Shown: one piece after another, positions 53,205 to 62,081 of the stretch
How positions within the stretch are numbered: position 1 is the stretch's first letter
How the letters are laid out: each line of letters starts with the position of its first letter
Assembly: GCA_963816535.1 (NCBI GenBank)
Contig: CAWFKW010000003.1
Span: 1,426,001 to 1,490,000, forward strand
DNA length: 64,000 bases
Source: CAWFKW01 sp963816535
GTDB taxonomy: Bacteria > Bacteroidota > Ignavibacteria > Tepidaquicellales > OLB5
Reading direction: 5' to 3'
Notes under the pieces: generated by a model
The model's input: only the letters and a program-made list of their open reading frames with translations
The model's database searches: none
Told to the model about the DNA's origin: nothing
Translations under genes and position numbers: made by a program

Positions 53205-54746
53205 TTGAACCTGAAAAACAAATCAAATAATCTTCCTGAAAGCTTTCTGTATTTAATAATAATTGGCGCGGTATATATTGCGGCCGAGCTTATAACCGGC
53301 CCTAACTACCCTGTATTCCGCGATGAGTTTTACTATATCGACTGTGCAAACCACCTTTCATGGGGTTACGTGGACCAGCCCCCCGTTTCTATTATTATCC
53401 TCTTTTTGTGGAAGGCTGTTTTCGGGACTTCTCTGATTTCTATCAGAATACTGGCTGCCGTTTCGGGCGCAGCGCTTATAATATTATCCGGATTCATAAC
53501 CCGCTCGTTGGGCGGCGGCAAAGCCGCGCAGATATATTCGGCAATTGGGGTCCTGGCCGTCCCTACTTATCTGGTCACGGGAAGTTTTTATTCAATGAAC
53601 GCTTTCGATATGCTGTTTTGGGCCGCGTTGTTTTACATGCTCATAGCAATCATCAACAAGCAAAACCCTAAGCTATGGATATGGTTCGGTGTGATCGCGG
53701 GGCTCGGGCTAATGAATAAGATCAGCGTCGCCTATTTTGGCGCTGGCGTAGTTGCTGCAATGTTATTTACAAAGGAGAGGAACTGGTTCAGAAATAAGTA
53801 CTTCTGGGCGGGCGGACTAACAGCGATAATAATATTTTCTCCTTACGTTATATGGAATTTTCAACATGATTTCGCAACGCTTGAATTTATCCGCAACGCT
53901 GAAAAATATAAGATAGCCGGTATGCCGGCGCTTGGGTTTCTTAAAGAACAGGTTATCCAGACAAACCCTTTTAATTTTATTATTTGCCTTATCGGCATAG
54001 CGGCCCTGTTATTTTCTCAGAATCTCAAAAGATACAGGGTCATTGCGCTCGCTTACATTTTTATTTTCAACATACTTGCGGCGCAAAAGAGCAAACCATA
54101 TTACTTAGCCGCCGCTTACCCGGTTCTCATTTCAGCGGGCATGACCGCCGTTTGCAGCTTCTTAGCGCAAAAACGGGTAAAATTTGTAATACATGTTTAT
54201 GCCATTGTTACAGTTTTGCTCATAGCGGTTTTTTCTCCAATATTAATACCCATACTTCCGCCCGGCCGGCTTGTTTCATATATGGAAGAGATCCATTTTA
54301 AACCAAACACGGGCGAAAAGAACAGCGCCTCCGCGCTTCCCCAGTATCTGGCCGACAGGTTCGGGTGGCGTGAAATGACCGAAAAAATAGCAGGGGCTTA
54401 TAATTCGCTGAGCGCCGGCGACAAACAAAAGACCGCAATTCTATGCCGTAATTACGGCGAAGCGGGGGCCGTGAATTATTACGGGAGGAAATTCGGGCTT
54501 CCGGAAGCGCTGAGCGGGCATAACAGCCATTGGTTCTGGGGTTATGGGGCCAAAGCGCCGGATATAATTGTCGCTATCGGGTTCAGCAAAGAAGACGCTG
54601 AAAAATCTTACAGCGATGTCGTGGAATATGCTGTGACCTCGGCAGAGTATGTCATGCCTTTTGAAATGAATAAGCCTGTACTGATATGCAGAAACCCCAA
54701 AAAATCATTTGAAGAAATTTGGCAGTCGGTAAAGCTTTTAATTTAA
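53205..54746 (+). CDS. GT39-like membrane glycosyltransferase (PMT/ArnT fold)
   Basis: The 513-aa protein has about eleven membrane segments and the ArnT/PMT signature FRDEFYYIDCANHLSWGYVDQPPVS (split over residues 31-56), with an acidic residue in the first periplasmic loop for the lipid-phosphate sugar donor. C-terminal soluble part from about 370. The only available starts are TTG 53205 or other non-ATG codons; an ATG at 53185 is out of frame. It probably adds sugar from a polyprenyl carrier to lipid or protein. It lies in tandem with the two peptidases. Confidence 0.82.
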   Translation: MNLKNKSNNLPESFLYLIIIGAVYIAAELITGPNYPVFRDEFYYIDCANHLSWGYVDQPPVSIIILFLWKAVFGTSLISIRILAAVSGAALIILSGFITRSLGGGKAAQIYSAIGVLAVPTYLVTGSFYSMNAFDMLFWAALFYMLIAIINKQNPKLWIWFGVIAGLGLMNKISVAYFGAGVVAAMLFTKERNWFRNKYFWAGGLTAIIIFSPYVIWNFQHDFATLEFIRNAEKYKIAGMPALGFLKEQVIQTNPFNFIICLIGIAALLFSQNLKRYRVIALAYIFIFNILAAQKSKPYYLAAAYPVLISAGMTAVCSFLAQKRVKFVIHVYAIVTVLLIAVFSPILIPILPPGRLVSYMEEIHFKPNTGEKNSASALPQYLADRFGWREMTEKIAGAYNSLSAGDKQKTAILCRNYGEAGAVNYYGRKFGLPEALSGHNSHWFWGYGAKAPDIIVAIGFSKEDAEKSYSDVVEYAVTSAEYVMPFEMNKPVLICRNPKKSFEEIWQSVKLLI

Positions 54747-54879
54747 TTGAGGCATCGGTCTAATCTCATTCTCTTCATTTCATCTTCAACCCGATTTTGT
54801 TATCTTGCATCATTCCGAAATAAATCAAATCAAATAAATATATTTCTTCCCGCTTTTTGAAGGGTTATAAAATAAGTAT

Positions 54880-55821
54880 ATGCAGGAAACAATAACTGAA
54901 AAACCTGAAGCTGAACATTTAGAACGCCCCGGCTCGGCGCCGCTTGATGAAATTCTGGGCAAGCCGTTTAAGGTTCTTGACGATGGGTTTATCCGCGTTG
55001 TAGATTACATGGGCTCGGATGAATCGATAGTGCAGGCTGCACGCGTATCGTACGGAAAAGGCACAAAAAAAATCCATGAGGACCGCGGACTTATCCGTTA
55101 CCTCATGCGCCATCATCATACAACGCCTTTTGAAATGTGCGAAATAAAATTCCATGTGCGCGTTCCAATGGATTGCTGGCGGCAGTGGATTCGCCACCGC
55201 ACGGCAAATGTTAATGAATATTCCACGCGTTATTCCGTAGCAATCGATTCGGCGCAAACAACCCCCGAGGACGAATGGCGTTTCCAGGCCGTGGGTAACC
55301 GCCAGGGCTCTTCAGGATTCGCAGACGCAGATACCGGTAAAGAACTTTCGGAAAAAGAAGCTGAACTGCTTAAGCTCACCCGGGAGGTTTATGACGAGCG
55401 ACTCGCAAAAGGCATTGCCCGCGAACAGGCGCGTAAAGATTTGCCGCTCTCGACCTACACCGAAGCATACTGGAAAATTGATCTGCATAACCTGCTTCAT
55501 TTCCTTGCCCTCCGTATGGACGCGCACGCGCAATACGAAATACGCAAATATGCCGAAGTGATGGGCAATGAGATCCTTGCCAAATGGTGCCCGCTTACCT
55601 GGGAAGCGTTCCTCGATTACCGCATTAACGCGTCAAACTTCACGCGGCTTGAAATGGAAATTATTCAGGAAATTATGAAGGGCAGCGTCGAGGGGCCCGT
55701 CGATCTGGCAAAGCGCTTTGGATGGATAAAAGATGACGGCTCAATAAAGCGCAACCGCGAACGCGAGGAGTTTGAGGCAAAGCTCACTAAGCTGAACATC
55801 AAAGTTCCGTGGCTTAAATAA
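54880..55821 (+). CDS. thyX: Flavin-dependent thymidylate synthase ThyX
   Basis: The 313-aa enzyme has the ThyX motif RHRTANVNEYSTRYS (from residue 105; Asn replaces the common Ser), MRHHHTTPFEMCEIKFHVRVP and a helical C-terminus (LRMDAHAQYEIRKYAEVM). It makes dTMP from dUMP using FAD, NADPH and methylene-tetrahydrofolate, replacing ThyA. It is longer than the usual 220-270 aa by an N-terminal extension and the C-terminus. A gene for a small membrane protein starts 15 bases after it. Confidence 0.95.
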   Translation: MQETITEKPEAEHLERPGSAPLDEILGKPFKVLDDGFIRVVDYMGSDESIVQAARVSYGKGTKKIHEDRGLIRYLMRHHHTTPFEMCEIKFHVRVPMDCWRQWIRHRTANVNEYSTRYSVAIDSAQTTPEDEWRFQAVGNRQGSSGFADADTGKELSEKEAELLKLTREVYDERLAKGIAREQARKDLPLSTYTEAYWKIDLHNLLHFLALRMDAHAQYEIRKYAEVMGNEILAKWCPLTWEAFLDYRINASNFTRLEMEIIQEIMKGSVEGPVDLAKRFGWIKDDGSIKRNREREEFEAKLTKLNIKVPWLK

Positions 55822-55835
55822 ACTATGCTTATTAA

Positions 55836-56258
55836 ATGAGCTCATCCCAAACGGCTCCCAAATGGATGAAAATAGTTCTGTGGCTGGCCGCAGCTTACAA
55901 TATCTTATGGGGAGCAGTTACAATTTTATTCCCTTCGTTTTTCTTCTCTTTTTCGGGCATGCCTTACACAAATTATCCTGAGATATGGCAATGCGTTGGT
56001 ATGATTGTTGGAGTTTACGGCGTGGGTTATGCGATTGCGGCGTCAGATCCTTACCGCCACTGGCCGATAATCCTGGTAGGCTTGCTCGGCAAAATCCTTG
56101 GCCCGTTCGGATTTGCCGCGGCTTTTCTGGCGGGAAGATTTACTCTTAAAGCGGGAGCGCTGAACGTAACCAACGACCTTATATGGTGGATCCCATTTAC
56201 GATTATTCTATTCAAAGCATACCGCTTCGGCAAATCCAAAAAATCTTCTTTTGTTTAG
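55836..56258 (+). CDS. Small four-span membrane protein, hypothetical
   Basis: The 140-aa protein has four hydrophobic segments (about 13-35, 48-68, 75-95 and 110-130), including LWLAAAYNILWGAVTILFP, VGMIVGVYGVGYAIA and IILVGLLGKILGPFGFAAAFL. Conserved Trp and Gly residues suggest a compact membrane bundle. I cannot assign a named family. It follows thyX closely and may be co-transcribed with it. Confidence 0.65.
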   Translation: MSSSQTAPKWMKIVLWLAAAYNILWGAVTILFPSFFFSFSGMPYTNYPEIWQCVGMIVGVYGVGYAIAASDPYRHWPIILVGLLGKILGPFGFAAAFLAGRFTLKAGALNVTNDLIWWIPFTIILFKAYRFGKSKKSSFV

Positions 56259-56292
56259 ATTCAGCTTTGTGAGATTCTTTTCCATTTCCTTT

Positions 56293-57099
56293 TTATTTCT
56301 GGCCGGGCTTTTCGCTTTGCAGCACATGCTTCATAACCTCAACGGTTTGCTGCATTGGCGCTGAGCTTATCGCTGTGCTTCCCGCAAAAGGATGGTCGAG
56401 TATAAATACCAAAAACAGTATCAGCGTAAGCGTAACCGTAAGCGAAGAGGTCATGAGAATCTGCGGAAGAACCTTTCTTATAGTGAAGAAATATGTATAT
56501 GCGACCATTATAATGGCGCCCGCAATCAGCACGATCCATATAACCGGTGGAACGGAATCCTTAGCCGCAAATACCCTGAGCCGCCGGTACTGCAAAAGAT
56601 CGTTCAGCCTTTTAAAAGCTTCCTCGTATACGACCGTGTTCTGCATGGTTTTGACGTCCATATTAAGAAAGATCTGGTTCAGTTTTTTTATGGCGTCAAC
56701 AGTTTTCGAGCTTGATTCACGTTTTGACATTTTTGGAAATTCATCGTCAACCACGCTGCTTCCGTATTCATACAAAGCCTGTTTTATCTGGCTGCTTATT
56801 GAATCCGGGAACGCCTTTGCAACAAAAAATATGTCCGAGGTCTGGCTTGCCTCAAGCTCAAGGCTTTTACCGGCATCGTCATACCTGCCCCACACCACGA
56901 ATACAACAAACGCGACGACCACCGCATAAAGCAGCCCGAACGCGTTGAAAATTACCGCGGCTACCTCGTGGTTTTCCTTAAGAGCCTCCGGCTGGTATCT
57001 TCTTCTTACAAGCCAAAGCCCGCCCACTGCAATTAGCGTTGTCATCAGGCAAATTATTACAAATGCTAATCCGGCGGAAAAATCCAAAAGAAATGCCAT
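56293..57099 (-). CDS. DUF4239-type (bestrophin-like) membrane protein
   Basis: The 268-aa protein has membrane segments at about 7-30, 47-70, 184-205 and 216-235, and the second helix carries FNAFGLLYAVVVAFVVFVVW typical of DUF4239. A long amphipathic loop (80-180) lies between the second and third. Related proteins resemble bestrophin channels, but transport has not been shown for this family. It diverges from uvrA, with 185 bases between. Confidence 0.75.
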   Translation of the reverse strand: MAFLLDFSAGLAFVIICLMTTLIAVGGLWLVRRRYQPEALKENHEVAAVIFNAFGLLYAVVVAFVVFVVWGRYDDAGKSLELEASQTSDIFFVAKAFPDSISSQIKQALYEYGSSVVDDEFPKMSKRESSSKTVDAIKKLNQIFLNMDVKTMQNTVVYEEAFKRLNDLLQYRRLRVFAAKDSVPPVIWIVLIAGAIIMVAYTYFFTIRKVLPQILMTSSLTVTLTLILFLVFILDHPFAGSTAISSAPMQQTVEVMKHVLQSEKPGQK

Positions 57100-57284
57100 A
57101 TTATTAAATAAGATTAATTTGAAAAAATGCGAGTTATATACTGCAATATAAAAATACTTATACTAAACAGCAATTTTATTAGAGGCCTCGCGAATAAAAC
57201 ATCGCCGGGGTAACAGTGCGCCAAATGTCATTTTTTCTTTAAACTTTTCGCGTTAAATTACGGGTCACTGAAAAATATAACCAT

Positions 57285-60125
57285 TTGTCTAACTTAAATA
57301 AAATAACAATACAGGGCGCGCGCGTCCATAACCTTAAGAACATCGACCTCGATATTCCGCGGGGTAATTTCGTTGTTATTACAGGCATTTCGGGTTCAGG
57401 AAAATCATCGCTTGCTTTCGATACAATATATGCCGAGGGCCAGCGCAGGTTTGTTGAGACGCTCTCCGCCTATGCGCGTCAGTTCATCGGCGGAATAGAA
57501 AGGCCCGACGTTGATAAAATTGAGGGGCTTTCTCCGTCTATTTCGATAGAACAGAAAACCATTTCACACAACCCGCGCTCAACCGTAGGAACCGTTACCG
57601 AAATTTACGATTTCCTAAGGCTCCTGTTCGCAAGATGCGGCTCGCAGCGATGCACAAATTGCGGCAAGCTTGTTCAGCGGCAATCGATGGAACAGATACT
57701 TGAACATATAAAAACCAATCTCGATGGAAAGAATATAAACATCTTAGCTCCCGTAGTGCGCGGACGCAAGGGACATTACCGCGAGCTGTTCGAAGAAATT
57801 GAAAAAGACGGTTTTACCAAAGTAAGAGTAGATGGCGCCGTAAAAGATATCGTCCCGAAAATGAAGGTGGACCGGTATAAAATTCACGATATCGAGATTG
57901 TTATAGACCGTTTGCTGGTCGGAAAAGCTAACATTATCAGGCTGCGAGAATCGGTTGAAACCGCATTGAGGTTCGGCTCCGGCATCGTCATAATCAACGA
58001 CGCCGAAGGCGGACCGCTGGCCGACAGGCTGTTCAGCGAAAAGCTTGCTTGCCCGGATTGCGGCATCAGCTTCGATGAACCTGCCCCGAATTCGTTTTCG
58101 TTCAACTCGCCTTACGGCTGGTGCCCTGATTGCATGGGCCTCGGAGCGAGGAAAGAACTTAACAACAACCTTATCGTCCCCGATATGGAGCTAACTATCA
58201 ACCAGGGAGCCATCGCGCCGCTCGGCAAACCGCGCGCAAACTGGACCTTTAACATGCTGAAACAGCTCATTGAAGTATGGGGCTATGATTTTGATACGCC
58301 CGTAGGCAAAATTTCAAAAGAACATCTTGAAGAAATAATTGAAGGCACAAAAGAAAAAAGAGAATACTCATACCTCGATTCCAACGGCGTAAGGAAAACT
58401 TTTAACCACAGGTTTATTGGGGTAAAAAAAGTTATTCTTGATTACTACCGGAACCAGACATCTGAATACATTTCCAACTGGGCAGAGAGCTTCATGACGT
58501 CAAATAACTGCGAGACTTGCAACGGCGGAAAGCTGAAGCAAACTTCGCTGGCGGTGAAGATCGAAACGGAGCACGGCCTGAAAAATATTCATGAAATATC
58601 CCTGCTCTCGATAGACAAAGCCCGGAAATTATTTGATGAGCTGAAGCTCAACGAACGGCAGGAAATAATAGCGCGCCAGATACTAAAAGAAATTAAAATG
58701 CGCCTTGAGTTCATGTTAAATGTCGGGCTTGATTACCTGACCTTAGACAGAAATGCGCGGACTCTTTCCGGCGGCGAGGCGCAAAGAATAAAATTAGCCA
58801 CGCAGATCGGCTCCCAGCTTCGCGGAGTGCTTTATATACTTGATGAACCCAGTATCGGGCTTCACCAGCGCGATAATAACCTGCTGATTAAATCGCTTAA
58901 GAACCTGCGCGATATCGGCAATACAGTTATTGTTGTCGAGCACGATAAGCAAATGATGGAAGAAGCGGATTATATAGTAGACCTTGGCCCGGGTGCAGGC
59001 GAGCATGGCGGTAAAATAGTCGCGTTCGGCCCGCCCGGCGGATTGAACGGGGATTCAGTCACTTCTCTATATATATCAGGCAAGAAACGGATTGAGCTCC
59101 CCAAAAAACGCCGAAAAGGCTCGGGGAAAAGCATTTTTCTCAAAGGCGCGACAGGGAATAACCTGAAAAATATTAATCTCGAAATCCCCCTGGGTAAGTT
59201 TATCTGCGTTACAGGCGTCAGCGGCTCGGGAAAATCATCGCTCATTAACGAAACGCTGTACCGTGTTCTTTCGCGTAAATTCTACAAAACTCCCGAACCG
59301 CCGCTGCCCTATTCAACCATTGAAGGATTGAAACTGGTTAATAAAATTATTGAGGTCGACCAGTCGCCAATCGGCAGAACGCCAAGAAGCAACCCGGCGA
59401 CATACACAGGCCTGTTTACATTTATCCGCGACCTGTTCGCTGTTCTGCCCGAATCAAAGATGCGCGGTTATAAAATAGGGCGCTTCAGCTTTAACGTTAA
59501 AGGCGGCCGATGCGAGGCATGCGAAGGCGGCGGATTGAAACGTATTGAAATGAATTTCCTTCCCGATGTTTATGTAACATGCGACGCATGCCGCGGTAAA
59601 CGTTATAACCGCGAAACGCTTGAGGTGCGCTACAAAGGTAAAAATATTTCCGACGTGCTGGAAATGACGGTAGAAGAAGCGGTTCATTTTTTCGACGCAA
59701 TTCCCAAGCTTAAACGCAAACTTGAAACGCTTCACAGCGTGGGGTTAGGATATATAAGGCTGGGGCAATCGGCTGTAACTCTATCCGGCGGCGAGGCCCA
59801 GAGAGTAAAGCTTTCGACAGAACTCTCAAAAATTCAGACCGGAAAAACGATCTATATTCTTGATGAACCTACTACGGGCCTGCATTTTGAAGATATAAGA
59901 ATGCTTCTTAAGGTGTTAAGTCAGTTAGTCGATAAAGGAAATACGGTAATTGTAATTGAACACAATCTGGATGTGATAAAGACTGCAGACTGGATAATTG
60001 ACCTTGGCCCAGAAGGCGGCGACGCAGGCGGGAAAATTATAGCGCAGGGCTCCCCTGAAGTGATTGTTAAGAAATATATTAAAACATCCTACACCGCACA
60101 GTATCTGAAACCGGAGCTCGACTGA
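57285..60125 (+). CDS. uvrA: Excinuclease ABC subunit A
   Basis: The 946-aa protein has the complete UvrA layout: ABC Walker A motifs ITGISGSGKSS (about residue 33) and VTGVSGSGKSS (about 645), signatures LSGGEAQRIKL and LSGGEAQRVKL, zinc ligands in CGSQRCTNCGK and CPDCGISF/CPDC, and a third zinc finger CEACEGGG/CDAC. The only start near the family's N-terminus is TTG 57285 (MSNLNKITIQGARVHNLK). It scans DNA for bulky lesions with UvrB. No other repair gene lies nearby. Confidence 0.97.
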   Translation: MSNLNKITIQGARVHNLKNIDLDIPRGNFVVITGISGSGKSSLAFDTIYAEGQRRFVETLSAYARQFIGGIERPDVDKIEGLSPSISIEQKTISHNPRSTVGTVTEIYDFLRLLFARCGSQRCTNCGKLVQRQSMEQILEHIKTNLDGKNINILAPVVRGRKGHYRELFEEIEKDGFTKVRVDGAVKDIVPKMKVDRYKIHDIEIVIDRLLVGKANIIRLRESVETALRFGSGIVIINDAEGGPLADRLFSEKLACPDCGISFDEPAPNSFSFNSPYGWCPDCMGLGARKELNNNLIVPDMELTINQGAIAPLGKPRANWTFNMLKQLIEVWGYDFDTPVGKISKEHLEEIIEGTKEKREYSYLDSNGVRKTFNHRFIGVKKVILDYYRNQTSEYISNWAESFMTSNNCETCNGGKLKQTSLAVKIETEHGLKNIHEISLLSIDKARKLFDELKLNERQEIIARQILKEIKMRLEFMLNVGLDYLTLDRNARTLSGGEAQRIKLATQIGSQLRGVLYILDEPSIGLHQRDNNLLIKSLKNLRDIGNTVIVVEHDKQMMEEADYIVDLGPGAGEHGGKIVAFGPPGGLNGDSVTSLYISGKKRIELPKKRRKGSGKSIFLKGATGNNLKNINLEIPLGKFICVTGVSGSGKSSLINETLYRVLSRKFYKTPEPPLPYSTIEGLKLVNKIIEVDQSPIGRTPRSNPATYTGLFTFIRDLFAVLPESKMRGYKIGRFSFNVKGGRCEACEGGGLKRIEMNFLPDVYVTCDACRGKRYNRETLEVRYKGKNISDVLEMTVEEAVHFFDAIPKLKRKLETLHSVGLGYIRLGQSAVTLSGGEAQRVKLSTELSKIQTGKTIYILDEPTTGLHFEDIRMLLKVLSQLVDKGNTVIVIEHNLDVIKTADWIIDLGPEGGDAGGKIIAQGSPEVIVKKYIKTSYTAQYLKPELD

Positions 60126-60224
60126 TTTGAGAATTGAGATTTGGGATTTGAGAATTAATGCCGTTGAACAACTTTAAATTGTTAATCCGCATTTCTGCAC
60201 TCCGTATCATCCCCATTCCGCAAT

Positions 60225-60254
60225 CCTGCCTGCGCCGAGGCTTCGGCAGGCAGG
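60225..60254. terminator. GC-rich hairpin after uvrA
   Basis: CCTGCCT (60225-60231) pairs with AGGCAGG (60248-60254), extended inward by GCCGA/TCGGC. It lies between the uvrA stop and the convergent DUF1801-like gene and may act as a shared terminator; the CCTGCCTG arm also appears in the hairpins at 28326 and 35293, so it belongs to a dispersed family. Confidence 0.55.
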
Positions 60255-60259
60255 CGAAA

Positions 60260-60634
60260 TTATATCATTCCCAGTTTCTTATAAAATTTATATCCTTTAT
60301 CAACGTAAATTTTAATTGACTCCATAAGCTTCGGGTCATTTTTCTTAATATGGAAACATGATTTTCCCTTCAAACATTTTCTCAGGTTTTCCGGGCATTC
60401 TTTCAAAATATCCGGATGCGAGTACTGGAAGAAACAATAGAATCCAACAAAGTCCTTTTTTATCATGGCCCATGCAAAATACATTCCATCAATTTCTTTG
60501 TTGTAAATGGTCACTTTTTTCTTTCCCAGCAGTTCAATCTTCTCTTTGTTGTCCGCGCTTAGATTCATTTTTTTACCGTACGGTAAAAGAATTTTCCTAA
60601 TCTCAGCAAAAATTTCTTTTCTTTTATCTTCCAT
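60260..60634 (-). CDS. DUF1801/YdhG-like small protein
   Basis: The 124-aa soluble protein looks like the DUF1801/YdhG fold: the start RKEIFAEIRKILLPYGKKM, then a strand KVTIYNKEIDGMYFAWAMIKKDFVGFYCF, SCFHIKKNDPKLMESIKIYVDKGYKFY and end. The family is known only as small iron-chaperone-like (frataxin-like) proteins, and its role is uncertain. The assignment rests on fold pattern only. Confidence 0.65.
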   Translation of the reverse strand: MEDKRKEIFAEIRKILLPYGKKMNLSADNKEKIELLGKKKVTIYNKEIDGMYFAWAMIKKDFVGFYCFFQYSHPDILKECPENLRKCLKGKSCFHIKKNDPKLMESIKIYVDKGYKFYKKLGMI

Positions 60635-60640
60635 TATTTA

Positions 60641-60713
60641 ATATGCCGCTCCTACGGAGCTATGATTTTAATTAATGTTTCTCGTCTACAAATATATCGC
60701 TCCTAACGGAGCT
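60641..60713. repeat. Bipartite CGCTCC palindrome element, second full copy
   Basis: CGCTCC(TA)CGGAGC at 60641-60661 (one A shorter) and CGCTCCTAACGGAGC at 60692-60713 repeat the pair at 37044-37114 in the same order; ATATGC precedes the first and CTACAAATATAT the second. The linkers differ in sequence, so only the hairpins and their flanks are conserved. Confidence 0.75.
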
Positions 60714-60779
60714 GAGTCAAATCTTTATAATATCCCTTGCGGTAAACCGGCGAAAAACTTTTCTCTAAATTATGTCCTC

Positions 60780-60903
60780 TTAAAAATTGGCGTTTAAAAA
60801 TCGACTGAATGAAGCGCAACCAAAAAATTTGTTTGAGTGTCGCCCTGGCGACACGAGTTCATTTTTTGGTAGTGGAATGAGGTCGATTTTAGCCAATTTT
60901 TAA
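60780..60903. repeat. 124-bp long imperfect palindrome (MITE-like)
   Basis: TTAAAAATTGGC (60780-60791) pairs with GCCAATTTTTAA (60892-60903). Further in, AAAATCGAC/GTCGATTTT, CCAAAAAAT/ATTTTTTGG and a perfect TGTCGCC-CT-GGCGACA centre match. About half of each arm pairs. No ORF is inside. It could be a miniature inverted-repeat element or the DNA for a long hairpin RNA. Confidence 0.65.
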
Positions 60904-60921
60904 GCAGACTTGACTTTTTTG

Positions 60922-60949
60922 GTTCTTTTTGTGTCAAGACAAAAAGAAC
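60922..60949. terminator. Perfect 11-bp hairpin
   Basis: GTTCTTTTTGT (60922-60932) pairs exactly with ACAAAAAGAAC (60939-60949) around loop GTCAAG. It lies 77 bases downstream of the GT9 gene (minus strand) and may be its terminator; the A/T runs permit use on either strand. Confidence 0.5.
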
Positions 60950-61025
60950 ATATGTTTATTCTGTATGAGCGATTTAAAACAGCACAGTAGTCGCAGATTT
61001 TTTCAAAGAAACTAGTTACCAACTC

Positions 61026-62075
61026 TTACAAATTATTTTTAAAGCTGATTAATTCCTCCGCCACTTCAACTATCTTCCCTGCATCTAATTCAACCATGCA
61101 CTTAAAATGTCCTAATGGACACTTTGCCCTTCCGTGGTCGGTACAAGGTCTGCACGTAAGTTCTGCATTTTCAATAATTTCGTATCTGGATGTGAGCGGG
61201 TAAAATCCAAATGACTTATTTGTTGAACCGTAAATCAAAACTATCGGAGTGTTGGAAGCGCCCCCTAAATGCTGCGCGGCTGAATCGACCGTGATCAGCG
61301 CATTTGATTTGCTGATAGCCAAATAAGACTGCAGCGGCGTTAGGCGTCCGCACAGATTGATAAGCTTGTCCGAATTAATTTCTTTGCCGATTTCCCTGCA
61401 GTGATTAAAATCCTCCGCTCCGCCTATCAAAACCACGCTGAAACTTTTTTTGATCAGCGCATTAATAATTTCAATTGTCTTTTCCTTTGGAAGCGCTTTG
61501 GTGAACCATTTTGAACACGGTGCAAGCGCGATTATTTTCCCGCCGCCGGCTGAGCCAAGCAATGCGTCTATCAGCTTTCCGTCTTTGGGCGAAGGATAAA
61601 ACTCCGCTTTAGGAGAAACCTTTGCGTCATCCGCGTCAATTCCGGGAATAGCCCCTACCAGGTCAAGATTGCGCTGTATCTCATGCGACTCTTTCGCATA
61701 AGGGACTTTTCCCGTAAGTAAAAACGACATTGAATTTGTATCATACCCGATTCTGACGGGCGCTTTTGAAAAATATGTTATCAGCGCGCTCCTGAATGAA
61801 CGGTGAGGACAAAGGATAATATCGTATTGCCTTTGTTTTATTTCCGAGATAATTTCTAAAAGCTTGCCAAGTTTATCTTTTCCTTTTTTATCATATCTCA
61901 GCACATCATTTAAAGCATGATGGTTCTCAAGCACATTTGCCGTAGGGGGAATGCAGAGAAAATCTATTAAGCTGTCCGGAAGCAGGTTATTCAGCGTCTG
62001 CACCATTGGTAATGCAAGTATCACATCGCCGAGAAACGAAGTTTGAATAATTAATATTTTCTTTTTCTTATCCAA
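61026..62075 (-). CDS. Glycosyltransferase family 9 (heptosyltransferase-like)
   Basis: The 349-aa protein is a GT-B enzyme of family 9: KILIIQTSFLGDVILALPMVQ at the start, then HGRAKCPLGHFKCM near the end and TVDSAAQHLGGASNTPIVLIYGSTNKSFGFYP in between, the ADP-heptose binding region. It adds heptose, or a similar sugar, to the LPS inner core. The acyltransferase gene upstream ends 6 bases before it, so both act in lipopolysaccharide assembly. Confidence 0.9.
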   Translation of the reverse strand: MDKKKKILIIQTSFLGDVILALPMVQTLNNLLPDSLIDFLCIPPTANVLENHHALNDVLRYDKKGKDKLGKLLEIISEIKQRQYDIILCPHRSFRSALITYFSKAPVRIGYDTNSMSFLLTGKVPYAKESHEIQRNLDLVGAIPGIDADDAKVSPKAEFYPSPKDGKLIDALLGSAGGGKIIALAPCSKWFTKALPKEKTIEIINALIKKSFSVVLIGGAEDFNHCREIGKEINSDKLINLCGRLTPLQSYLAISKSNALITVDSAAQHLGGASNTPIVLIYGSTNKSFGFYPLTSRYEIIENAELTCRPCTDHGRAKCPLGHFKCMVELDAGKIVEVAEELISFKNNL

Positions 62076-62081
62076 TTCTCT

